In this document: positions 5,975 through 14,523 of the stretch, piece by piece
Layout of the letters: each line of letters begins with the position of its first letter
Position numbering within the stretch: the first letter of the stretch is position 1
Source of the DNA: Flavobacteriaceae bacterium
Lineage (GTDB): Bacteria > Bacteroidota > Bacteroidia > Flavobacteriales > Flavobacteriaceae
Assembly: GCA_026710085.1 (NCBI GenBank)
Contig: JAPORT010000147.1
Location: 1 to 40,892, forward strand
Direction: 5' to 3'
Length of the DNA: 40,892 nt
Position numbers and translations under genes: made by a program
The notes under the pieces: model-generated
The model's database searches: none
Told to the model about the DNA's origin: nothing
The model's input: the letters and a program-made list of their open reading frames with translations, nothing else

Positions 5975-8761
5975 ATGCTAAAACTGGATCAATACAATCC
6001 CAAATCCCATCTCATTATTAAAGGGGCTCAAGTACACAATTTACAAAATATCGATGTTGTGTTGCCCCACAAAAAGTTAATTGTCATTACAGGTTTATCT
6101 GGTTCTGGAAAAACATCGCTAGCTTTTGATACCATCTATGCTGAAGGACAACGTCGATTTGTTGAAAGTCTTTCATCTTATAATCGACAATTCATGGAAC
6201 GCATCAACAAACCCAAAGTTGACTTTATAAAAGGACTAGCACCAACAATTGCTGTAGAACAAAGAGTACCCTCTGGGAATAAGCGATCAACTGTTGGGAC
6301 CAAAACTGAAATTTATGACTATTTAAAACTCTTATATGCTAGAATAGGAAAAACCTATAGTCCAGACACAGGTGAAATCGTGAAATCACACGATGTTACT
6401 GATGTTCTAAATGACATAAAAAAAACAAAACAAGGAGAAAAACTTGCCATCCTCTCGCCAATTATTACTCCCAATAAAAAAATTGCTCTTCAAAAAATAA
6501 ATTTTCTAATCAATGAAGGTTATGTCAGAGCTTATTATCAAAATAAAATCATCAAATTACTTGACTTAAAAAATCAATTGGTCAATAAAAACCGAGGTTT
6601 TTCGTTGGTTATCGAAAGAACAATTCATAAATTTGAAGACTCCTACTATCATAGGCTTGCTGATAGTATTTCCACGGCATTTCAAATCGGCAATGACCAA
6701 TGTCATTTGCTGACATTGAACACCAATCAGATTAAAAAATTTTCTAAAAATTTTCAGCTTGATGGAATTGATTATATCAAACCCTCGATTCATTTTTTTA
6801 GTTTCAACAACCGACTTGGTTGTTGTCCAAAATGTAATGGTATTGGCCAAGCCTATGGCTACAGTGAAAGCCTTGTTATTCCCAATCCAACGCTTAGCAT
6901 CGAAAATCATGCCATTGCTCCATGGAAATCCGAAAAATATCGATACTATTATGATTTGATTGTCACCAACGGCAACTCTGCCAATGTTCCCACGAATATT
7001 CCGTATGAAGAATTGTCTTCAGAAGAAAAGAATAATTTATGGAATAATGATGTTGATTTTTGTGGTATCAATAAATTTTTTGAGTTCATTGAAAGAGATT
7101 ATAGTGATTTTACTCATCGAATTACCGTTTCAAAATACCGACATTATTCAACCTGCACCTACTGTAATGGATCGAGACTTCGACCAGAAACTCACTATGT
7201 CAAAATAAATGATACATCCCTTCCTGAACTCTTGCTGAAACCCATTGATGACTTGATTCGGTTTTTTGAGTCCATCAAACTTTCAGAATATGATTATAAA
7301 ATCGCTAAAATCTTATTGCTTGAAATCAAAAACCGTCTTGATTATCTCGAGAATGTTGGACTAGGTTATTTAACACTCAATCGAACATTAAGCAGTCTTT
7401 CGGGTGGTGAATCTCAACGAATACAATTAGCTACAGCATTAGGAAGTAGTTTAGTAGGAGCTATATACATTCTTGATGAGCCATCCGTAGGTCTCCATGT
7501 TCAGGATAATCAAAAACTTATTGATATATTAAAATCGCTTCGAGATATAGGAAACACAGTCATTGTTGTCGAACACGATAGAGATATTATATCCAATGCT
7601 GATTATATTTTGGACATTGGCCCCGAAGCTGGAACAAAAGGGGGACAAGTCGTTGCTCTTGGTCCAATCAATGCCGTTAAAAAATCCAGTAGTCTAACTG
7701 CAAAATATCTCAATGGATCGTCTCAAATGCCTCACAAAAAGAAGATTCGTATTCCTAAAAAGTTCATCAACCTACAAGGAGCTCAAGGCAACAACTTAAA
7801 TAACATTGATGTAGCCTTTCCTTTAAACTGTTTGACAATCGTCTGTGGTGTTTCAGGGAGTGGTAAATCAACACTATTAAAACAAACTTTTTATCCCGAG
7901 TTACAAAGCCACTTGGAATTTCGAAAAAGTGAATCATTAAAACACAAATCTTTTCATGGTGCCATCGATGATCTTTCCAGTGTCGAATACATCGATCAAC
8001 ATGTTTTGAATCGGTCTTCAAGATCCATTCCATTAACCTATATCGATGCATGGAAGGATATAAGAGAACTTTATGCTTCTCAAAATATTTCAAAATTGAT
8101 GAATTACCCAGCTTCTTATTTCTCTTTTAATACTAAGGGAGGCCGTTGCGAACATTGCCAAGGAGAAGGTTCTATTAAAATTGAAATGCAATTTATGGCT
8201 GACATCAAATTAAAATGTGATTATTGCAATGGAACTCGTTACAAAAAAGAAATCAGAGACGTCACTTTTCAAGAGTATTCTATTGATCAAGTTTTGAAAT
8301 TAACGGTAGATGATGCTATTTCTTTTTTTAGCAAACACGATAAACCGACCGTTGCCAATAAAATGAAACCACTGCAAGAGGTTGGAATGGGATATGTCAG
8401 TTTAGGACAGACGACATCATCCTTATCTGGTGGGGAAGCTCAACGATTGAAATTGGCATCGTATCTTGGTATTGCAAGAAATAAAGAAAATATTTTGTTT
8501 GTTTTTGATGAACCATCGGTGGGTTTGCATTTTCACGATTTAAAAAAACTCATCAAATCCTTTGAATTATTGATTGAGAAAGGACATACCATTATTATCA
8601 TCGATCACAATATCGATTTGATAAAAAGTGCTGATTATCTCATCGAATTAGGACCTGGTGGTGGACATCATGGAGGGAATATCCTGTTTCAAGGATCTTA
8701 TCACCAAGTTTTTGAGCAAAAGCAATCCATCATCAAACATTATTTAAACCAAACATATTGA
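5975..8761 (+). CDS. uvrA: Excinuclease ABC subunit A (UvrA)
   Basis: The 928-residue product is the damage-sensing ATPase of nucleotide excision repair. Two ABC modules are complete: Walker A GLSGSGKTS and GVSGSGKST, signatures LSGGESQRIQLA and LSGGEAQRLKLA, and Walker B ILDEPSVGLH and VFDEPSVGLH. The UvrB-binding region lies at about residues 130-250. Zinc-binding pairs are CPKC and CTYC in the first half, and CEHCQGEGS with CDYCNGTRY in the second, the latter forming the DNA-binding zinc module. Length is close to the E. coli protein (940). Bacteroidota often carry more than one UvrA; with both insertion domains kept, this is a full UvrA rather than a shortened UvrA2. It follows nth after 276 bp with no clear shared promoter. 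Confidence 0.95.
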   Translation: MLKLDQYNPKSHLIIKGAQVHNLQNIDVVLPHKKLIVITGLSGSGKTSLAFDTIYAEGQRRFVESLSSYNRQFMERINKPKVDFIKGLAPTIAVEQRVPSGNKRSTVGTKTEIYDYLKLLYARIGKTYSPDTGEIVKSHDVTDVLNDIKKTKQGEKLAILSPIITPNKKIALQKINFLINEGYVRAYYQNKIIKLLDLKNQLVNKNRGFSLVIERTIHKFEDSYYHRLADSISTAFQIGNDQCHLLTLNTNQIKKFSKNFQLDGIDYIKPSIHFFSFNNRLGCCPKCNGIGQAYGYSESLVIPNPTLSIENHAIAPWKSEKYRYYYDLIVTNGNSANVPTNIPYEELSSEEKNNLWNNDVDFCGINKFFEFIERDYSDFTHRITVSKYRHYSTCTYCNGSRLRPETHYVKINDTSLPELLLKPIDDLIRFFESIKLSEYDYKIAKILLLEIKNRLDYLENVGLGYLTLNRTLSSLSGGESQRIQLATALGSSLVGAIYILDEPSVGLHVQDNQKLIDILKSLRDIGNTVIVVEHDRDIISNADYILDIGPEAGTKGGQVVALGPINAVKKSSSLTAKYLNGSSQMPHKKKIRIPKKFINLQGAQGNNLNNIDVAFPLNCLTIVCGVSGSGKSTLLKQTFYPELQSHLEFRKSESLKHKSFHGAIDDLSSVEYIDQHVLNRSSRSIPLTYIDAWKDIRELYASQNISKLMNYPASYFSFNTKGGRCEHCQGEGSIKIEMQFMADIKLKCDYCNGTRYKKEIRDVTFQEYSIDQVLKLTVDDAISFFSKHDKPTVANKMKPLQEVGMGYVSLGQTTSSLSGGEAQRLKLASYLGIARNKENILFVFDEPSVGLHFHDLKKLIKSFELLIEKGHTIIIIDHNIDLIKSADYLIELGPGGGHHGGNILFQGSYHQVFEQKQSIIKHYLNQTY

Positions 8762-8984
8762 CTTCATTTCATTATAGACTTTAAATTGAAGATCCATGGT
8801 ATCATCAACAAAAGAGTGGATCATGTGGGATATTGATTTTATTTCTCTTATGTCCTTTTACTTCTTATAGAAATTCCATGACATCAATTGTAAATCTTCC
8901 ATGTTGGGAACTTCGACTTCAAGAAAACGTTTATATAAATTTTCATCAAACTCTATTTTAGAACACTCCTATTTTGGGGGAACC
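8762..8984. other. Intergenic stretch after uvrA, no gene seen
   Basis: Together with the repeat at 8985-9117 this makes the 364-bp gap between uvrA and the convergent flippase gene. Only very short frames occur in it. No hairpin with a T-run, tRNA or convincing small gene was found in this part. Confidence 0.6.
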
Positions 8985-9117
8985 TTATACCAATTTGTGT
9001 TCTGTATTGTGTGTGACTTGATTCTCATCTCATTCCCATTAAACAAAGCAGATACACTATGAAATATAAAGATTTTGTCCTAACTCTAAAAAGTCATTTA
9101 AAATGCAAATTAGTATT
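8985..9117 (-). repeat. Dispersed repeat, copy A (inverted relative to 29191-29322)
   Basis: Read on the minus strand, this stretch aligns by eye with 29191-29322 on the plus strand over its whole length with few small gaps, at roughly three quarters identity. Shared blocks include ACTAATTTGCATTTTAAATG at one end and ACAAATTGGTAT near the other. Inside, on the plus strand, an ATG at 9059 opens MKYKDFVLTL and KSHLKCKLV (stop at 9143-9145). Copy B has the matching MNYIDNVLSL and KSHLKCKLV. Several of the differences in this part are synonymous, suggesting it once coded. It may be the 5' end of an IS with the first codons of its transposase; the family is not recognised. Confidence 0.7.
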
Positions 9118-9125
9118 ACATAATT

Positions 9126-10604
9126 CTATTTCATTTTTGGATTGAGTACTTTGTTTTTAAAGTCATTATAAAATTGGATAAGATCACTTGAAAGCTTGAA
9201 CTTCAATACCGTAAAAAAGAATAAAAGACTCAAAATCAAAGATTGAATCGCAATATTTTGAATCGGATTAAAATCTAATCCGATAAAATAAAAAACAAAA
9301 AAACTCAATCCAATCAAAATCAAAATAGCGAGTGTGTTTTTCGAATAAGGAACCATTTCAAATTTGATAGCTAAAAGCAATAATTTTAAACTATTGGTTA
9401 TTATCATAACGATCAACGTAGCGTATGCAGCACCAAACATACCATACCATTGAATAAAATAAATATTGAGGATAATTGCTAAAACAGCAGAAGCAATAGA
9501 AAACCAAAATACATAAACATAATATTTTGAATTGGTCATAATCAAATTGATACAACCAAGGGAAGCACTGTACAACTTTCCAAAAGAAACAATAAAAACC
9601 ACCCCCAAAGCTGTTGCATAGCCTGGTTGGGAAACCAATTGGTATAATTCTTCAATGTTGATTAAAACCAACACAAACAAAAACCCCGATACAATCAATT
9701 GAGAATCAGCGCTCTTTGTTAATAATGATTTAAGTTGAACCTTGTTACGAGTATTGATCGCCTTAGCCACTAAAGGACTGACAATCTGCGAAAGAGACCG
9801 AAAAGGGATTTCAATAACAGCTGCAATGTATAAGGCTACCGAATAATAAGCCACTATTTGATTACCCAAAAAATGATTAATCTGTGCTTTATCAATATCT
9901 AAATTGTATGTTGCTGCCACCGCAGATAAAAAAATCAAAAAACTATATCTAAGAATTTCTTTGCACTTATTTGGAAGTCGAAGACTAAATCGTGGAATGT
10001 GAATACTTAGATTGAATGATATGATGAGCAATAGCCGAAAATAATATGCTCCAAATAAAATCAACAGAAATTCACTAAAGTCAATCCAAGTCAAAACGTA
10101 ACTTAACAGTAAAAGAAAAATGACCAGTCTTGGATAGAGTTCTTTTAAAAAGTTTCCAAAGACCGTTTTAAGTTGCACACGGGACCAATTATATAATATT
10201 TCAAAGTATGCAGTAGCTATTGCAATTCCTAGAATCATCCAAAGATAGGTGCCAAAAATTTCATTTTCATTCATTAACCAACTAATGAAATGTTTGTGGT
10301 TTAAAAGAAGGCATAGACCTCCAAAAACAATTAGTAATAAAGGCAACCACATACTAAACCAGAATAATCGATCTCTTTCCAGTTGGCTTTTGATCGAACT
10401 GAAATATCGAATGATGGCGTGCTGGAGTCCAAGACTGATAAATGGTTGAATCAAGTTCGAAAACACTAAAATACTAATGACAAGTCCATGGTATTCTTCA
10501 CCCAACTCGTTTGGATAGAGATACAGTGTATTAATGGCTCCAAGCAATAAAGCCAAACAGATGCTCAGAATATTTACAAAAGATTGTTTTGCTACAAGAC
10601 TCAA
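9126..10604 (-). CDS. Polysaccharide flippase of the MATE/Wzx type
   Basis: The 492-residue inner-membrane protein has about 12-14 hydrophobic helices and a polysaccharide-synthase-like start (MSLVAKQSFVNILSICLALLL then a short loop and LGEEYHGLVISILVFSNL). These proteins of the MOP superfamily move lipid-linked sugars across the membrane. The family is assigned from topology and the N-terminal pattern, not from catalytic residues. The start codon overlaps the stop of the YfhO-like gene by 4 nt (ATGA), so the two are translated as a unit; this fits a joint role in making a surface glycan. Its 3' end is adjacent to the dispersed repeat copy A. The sugar carried is unknown. Confidence 0.85.
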   Translation of the reverse strand: MSLVAKQSFVNILSICLALLLGAINTLYLYPNELGEEYHGLVISILVFSNLIQPFISLGLQHAIIRYFSSIKSQLERDRLFWFSMWLPLLLIVFGGLCLLLNHKHFISWLMNENEIFGTYLWMILGIAIATAYFEILYNWSRVQLKTVFGNFLKELYPRLVIFLLLLSYVLTWIDFSEFLLILFGAYYFRLLLIISFNLSIHIPRFSLRLPNKCKEILRYSFLIFLSAVAATYNLDIDKAQINHFLGNQIVAYYSVALYIAAVIEIPFRSLSQIVSPLVAKAINTRNKVQLKSLLTKSADSQLIVSGFLFVLVLINIEELYQLVSQPGYATALGVVFIVSFGKLYSASLGCINLIMTNSKYYVYVFWFSIASAVLAIILNIYFIQWYGMFGAAYATLIVMIITNSLKLLLLAIKFEMVPYSKNTLAILILIGLSFFVFYFIGLDFNPIQNIAIQSLILSLLFFFTVLKFKLSSDLIQFYNDFKNKVLNPKMK

Positions 10605-13045
10605 GACATTATTTTTTTCAAAAAAAGAGGTTTTCGATCTAGCAACAAAAATCCAATGAGAACAGCTAAAAATAAAAGACCACTAAACACTGATAATTTA
10701 GTTCCATATTGGACAATCTTCGGATCAAACCGAAATTCTATGTTATTGATTCCAGAAGGGATGAAGGCTCCTCTAAGAACATAATTCACATTCATTATAG
10801 GAGTGGGGACACCATTGATGGTCAATTCCCAACCTTGAGGATAAAACATTTCAGAAAAAACGGCAAATTGATTTTGCAGTGAAGTCGATTGGTATTTTAG
10901 AAAATTGGGGCGGTATTCAACTAATTCAATGGTACTCAAACTATCTGGATTGTAGATCAAGGGAATTTCCACTTTTATATCTTTTGATACCATCAATGCT
11001 CTGTTTCTGAAATTAATGCTATCGAAACTTTTGATTAATTGATCATAATCATCAACTATTTCAATCTCATCAATAAACCATGCATTACCAAATGTTGGGG
11101 TTTCTTCAAAAGTTAATTCTTTTGTTGTTGGATCACGATATAAGAAGTATTTCACATTGAGCATCGGAAAAACATGATTATCGTGATTCAATAAGCCATA
11201 GTCTTCTAATTCTTGTAATCTTCGAGGTTTGGCCGCATGATAGCCACCCAATGAATGATGATGAATCGCATCTCGAGCACCTACCAACCTAGATTCAAGA
11301 TTGAATACTCGAAATCGAGTGGTATCTTGATGAATCAATCGATCTGTGTTTGTCAATTCATAATATTGATCCCATTGATTTTGGGAAACGAATAAATCTC
11401 TTTCGATATATCTATTAGAGATGCTTAGTAAATCAAAAACTATAATCATTCCAAGACCCCCTACAACTAAAGGTTTTTTAATTTTAGCATTTAAAGAAAG
11501 TAATAGCACTACGGATAGTATTCCCGTATAAATCAGTCCTCTTATCAAATCTGAATGATAGATTGCCTTTCGATCATCTATGATGGCTTGAACAAATTCA
11601 GGACCATAGCTTTGGCTATAAAAAGCATCACTTGGTGACTGAAAGCTATGAAATCCACCGATAAATAACAAAAAAACACACAACCCACCAACAAAGTAAA
11701 TAGCCCTTAAGAGTGATGTCTTTTTGATTGAAATTGGCGATTTCATAAAGTAATACAATCCTGATATGGCTAAGACAGGAAAGCAAATTTGAAGAATGAT
11801 TTGTATTGATGAAACGGCTCTGAACTTATTATAAAAAGGAACATAGTCGATAAAAAAATTGGTTAACAGTGGAAAATTCTTACCCCAAGACATCAATAAG
11901 GAAAAAAGGATGGCCACGCATAGCCAGGTGCGTAAGGGTGATTGAATGATAAAAAGACCGAGGACAGCTAAAAAGAAAATGGTTATTCCAATGTATGCCG
12001 GGGCTTCAAGAATCGGTTGATGTCCCCAATAGGTGGGTACATTCTGAATCGCTCGCTCTGCCGATTGAACGTCCAATCCATTTTGAATTAAAAATTGATA
12101 AAAATGACTGTTGGTCGTCAATGCTTCTGTAGTACCACCTCCTTGGATTCGAGGAAAGATAAGATTCAAGCTTTCGAATAAGCCATAGCTATATTGGGTG
12201 ATATAGTTATAGTCTAAACCGGTTGAAATTTCTCTGGGCTGTCCGTCAGGGTTTAATGTCAATTCACTTTGTCCCCTTGTGCTAAACGAAGCATATTGAG
12301 ATGTCGCCAATAAATCCGTAGCATTAAAACCAAGAGCGATTATTCCTGAAAAAATCAAAAAAAATAGAGATTTTAAATAGCTAGTGAGCTCACCGTTTTT
12401 AATCATCATGATTCCTTGAATCAGTAAAAAAATCCCCATTAAAAACAATAGATAATACGTCATCTGATAATGGTTACTCCGAATTTGTAGTCCGAACGCT
12501 ATGCATGTTAAAAGAAACCCTAAAAACCATTTCTTCTCAAACAACAGAACCATTCCTGCCATGACCAATGGAATATACCCTATGGCTAGTGCTTTGGTAT
12601 TATGCCCAACCTGCAAGATGATCAATAAATAAGTCGAAAAGCCAAAAGCTAATGAACCTAAAATGGCATATTTCCAGTTAATTTTTAATACCAGAAGCAA
12701 TGCATACATTGACAAAAAATAAAGAAATAAGGAATGGGCAGGTCTCGGTAAAATTCGGATTAATTGATAGGCTGGTTTTAGTACATCTGAAGGGTAATCA
12801 ACGCCTAACTGATAAGTTGGCATACCCATAAAAGCATTATCAATCCAATAGGTCTCTGATTGATAATCTTGACGGTATTCAATGAGTTGTCTTGACATTC
12901 CCTTGTATTGAGAAATATCTGATTGGAATAGTACTTTCCCTTGCAATAATGGATGGTAAAACGCTAGAGAAATAAAAGCAAAACACCCTACAATGAGTAT
13001 CTGTTTTAGATATTTATCAGTAATTCTTTTAAAGTTTTTATTCAC
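10601..13045 (-). CDS. YfhO-family large membrane protein
   Basis: The 814-residue protein has a first membrane helix at about residues 15-33, a periplasmic segment with SDISQYKGMSRQLIEYRQ and WIDNAFMGMPTYQ, about a dozen further helices, and a soluble C-terminal region of some 250 residues with RFRVFNLESR, GGYHAAKPRRLQ and MLNVKYFLYRD before a last helix. This is the layout of YfhO-type proteins, which resemble GT-C glycosyltransferases and are linked to glycosylation of cell-wall or surface polymers. Pairing with a flippase supports a sugar-transfer role, but the substrate cannot be inferred. It is first in the two-gene unit and would be transcribed from the 295-bp divergent region at 13046-13340. 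Confidence 0.85.
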   Translation of the reverse strand: MNKNFKRITDKYLKQILIVGCFAFISLAFYHPLLQGKVLFQSDISQYKGMSRQLIEYRQDYQSETYWIDNAFMGMPTYQLGVDYPSDVLKPAYQLIRILPRPAHSLFLYFLSMYALLLVLKINWKYAILGSLAFGFSTYLLIILQVGHNTKALAIGYIPLVMAGMVLLFEKKWFLGFLLTCIAFGLQIRSNHYQMTYYLLFLMGIFLLIQGIMMIKNGELTSYLKSLFFLIFSGIIALGFNATDLLATSQYASFSTRGQSELTLNPDGQPREISTGLDYNYITQYSYGLFESLNLIFPRIQGGGTTEALTTNSHFYQFLIQNGLDVQSAERAIQNVPTYWGHQPILEAPAYIGITIFFLAVLGLFIIQSPLRTWLCVAILFSLLMSWGKNFPLLTNFFIDYVPFYNKFRAVSSIQIILQICFPVLAISGLYYFMKSPISIKKTSLLRAIYFVGGLCVFLLFIGGFHSFQSPSDAFYSQSYGPEFVQAIIDDRKAIYHSDLIRGLIYTGILSVVLLLSLNAKIKKPLVVGGLGMIIVFDLLSISNRYIERDLFVSQNQWDQYYELTNTDRLIHQDTTRFRVFNLESRLVGARDAIHHHSLGGYHAAKPRRLQELEDYGLLNHDNHVFPMLNVKYFLYRDPTTKELTFEETPTFGNAWFIDEIEIVDDYDQLIKSFDSINFRNRALMVSKDIKVEIPLIYNPDSLSTIELVEYRPNFLKYQSTSLQNQFAVFSEMFYPQGWELTINGVPTPIMNVNYVLRGAFIPSGINNIEFRFDPKIVQYGTKLSVFSGLLFLAVLIGFLLLDRKPLFLKKIMS

Positions 13046-13178
13046 AATCCTTTTAACTATTCTCCCTTATGGTCAGTCAATTTCAAATAAAACTGATCTA
13101 TGTCGATTGAAATGAATTGAAGTCTATGCCTGATGAAATTCAAATCTAGTTAATCCTCAATCAGTTGGTTTGGCTCGT

Positions 13179-13202
13179 CAATTGATGCATTTCCATCAAT
13201 TG
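13179..13202. repeat. Perfect 9-bp inverted repeat in the divergent promoter region
   Basis: CAATTGATG and CATCAATTG are separated by six bases, between the divergent YfhO and GNAT genes. It abuts the candidate promoter at 13203-13235. Its position suits an operator for a dimeric regulator or an early-transcript hairpin; no binding protein can be named. Confidence 0.55.
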
Positions 13203-13235
13203 TTGGAATCACTAGCCTCTCAGTTATTATTTTTG
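13203..13235 (+). promoter_or_regulatory. Candidate Bacteroidota-type promoter for the GNAT-like gene
   Basis: A TTG at 13203-13205 is followed after 22 nt by TATTTTTG at 13228-13235, an exact match to the TAnnTTTG -7 element of Bacteroidota sigma factors. The usual spacing is 19-21 nt, so it is slightly long. Transcription would begin near 13242, leaving a leader of about 100 nt. Matches of this kind also occur by chance in AT-rich DNA. Confidence 0.35.
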
Positions 13236-13340
13236 CAAAATATGCGCTATCGAACCTTTTTCTATTCACAATTTGATTCATTCAATCTTATTTAGGTAAT
13301 CTTTTTATCTGATAATTTTGAGTCCATAGCATTCCTACAT

Positions 13341-14492
13341 ATGGCATCGAAACTAATCGTAAGAACTGTCAAAACCAATAAAGATTATCTATCCTTTGTC
13401 AAATTCCCTTTTCAAATTTATAAGAACCATTCACATTGGGTTCCTCCATTGATTATCGATGAGCTTCATACGCTAAAACCAAATAAAAATCCCGTTTACA
13501 AAAATGCCGATGCACAATTGTTTTTGGCGTATCAAAATAAGAAAATTGTAGGACGAATTGCCGTGATGGTCAATTGGTTAGAAGTGAATAACTCAGGTAA
13601 AAAGAAAGCTCGATTTGGTTGGTACGATGTTGTAGATGATATCACTGTTAGCGAAATGCTGTTTCAGGAAGTCAAAAAATTCGCATTAAAACACGATCTT
13701 GAAGTGATTGAAGGGCCGATGGGTTTTTCAAATTTTGAAAAAGCCGGATTACTAACGTATGGTTTTGATCAAATGCCTACGTTGGCTACAATTTATAACT
13801 ATCCTTACTATGTCGATCATTTAATTCAATTAGGTTTCAAGGAAAATTTAAAATGGGTGGAATATGAAATTGATTTTCCTAGTGAGAATAAACTTGAAAA
13901 ATTAAAGCGTTTTGCCAATCTCATTACAAAACGATACGATCTTAAAGTGGTCAAAATCAACAAGACAAAAGAGGTGATTCCATACGTTTATAAATTATTT
14001 GAGTTAATTGAAGATTCCTATAAATTACTGGAGACTTATGTCCCCATTCAAAAGTTTCAAATTGAAAATTATAAAACCCGTTTTTTTAAGTTTATATCAC
14101 CACATTACATCAAATTAATCGTTGATAAAGATGAGCAACTGATTGCCTTTTCAGTGACCATACCCTCTATTGAAAAAGCATTAAAAAAAGCAAATGGGAA
14201 GCTTTTTCCATTTGGAATTTATCATATAAAAAAAGCTTTGAATCGAAACAATCGAGCAGCTTTTTATCTTATTGGCATTCACCCCTTTTATATGGGTAAA
14301 GGCATTCCTTCAATAATCTTTAATGAAATGGCTGAAGTTTTTGCTTTAAAAAATATTCAGACATTTGAAACCAATCCGGAACTGGAAACCAATATTGAAG
14401 TACAACAACTTTGGAAAAAATACAATCCTCGATTACACAAACGAAGATCCACTTATCGCAAAATGATACGATCCAATTCGAATAATTTCTGA
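13341..14492 (+). CDS. GNAT-fold N-acetyltransferase-like protein
   Basis: The 383-residue soluble protein belongs to a Bacteroidota group usually described as GNAT-like. The N-terminal half has KIVGRIAVMVN, a typical GNAT strand, then EVIEGPMGFSNFEKAGLL and GFDQMPTLATIYNYPYY, signature blocks of this group. Late in the protein LIGIHPFYMGKGIPSIIFNE resembles the acetyl-CoA-binding V-x-P-x-x-QxxGxG loop, with the usual Q/R replaced. The substrate is unknown and acyltransferase activity is only probable. It starts at the ATG at 13341, 296 bp from the divergent YfhO gene. mnmE follows after a short gap of about 31 bp on the same strand, so co-transcription is likely. Confidence 0.75.
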   Translation: MASKLIVRTVKTNKDYLSFVKFPFQIYKNHSHWVPPLIIDELHTLKPNKNPVYKNADAQLFLAYQNKKIVGRIAVMVNWLEVNNSGKKKARFGWYDVVDDITVSEMLFQEVKKFALKHDLEVIEGPMGFSNFEKAGLLTYGFDQMPTLATIYNYPYYVDHLIQLGFKENLKWVEYEIDFPSENKLEKLKRFANLITKRYDLKVVKINKTKEVIPYVYKLFELIEDSYKLLETYVPIQKFQIENYKTRFFKFISPHYIKLIVDKDEQLIAFSVTIPSIEKALKKANGKLFPFGIYHIKKALNRNNRAAFYLIGIHPFYMGKGIPSIIFNEMAEVFALKNIQTFETNPELETNIEVQQLWKKYNPRLHKRRSTYRKMIRSNSNNF

Positions 14493-14523
14493 TGGACACT
14501 AACTTTTAGTTTATCGCTTGGTT

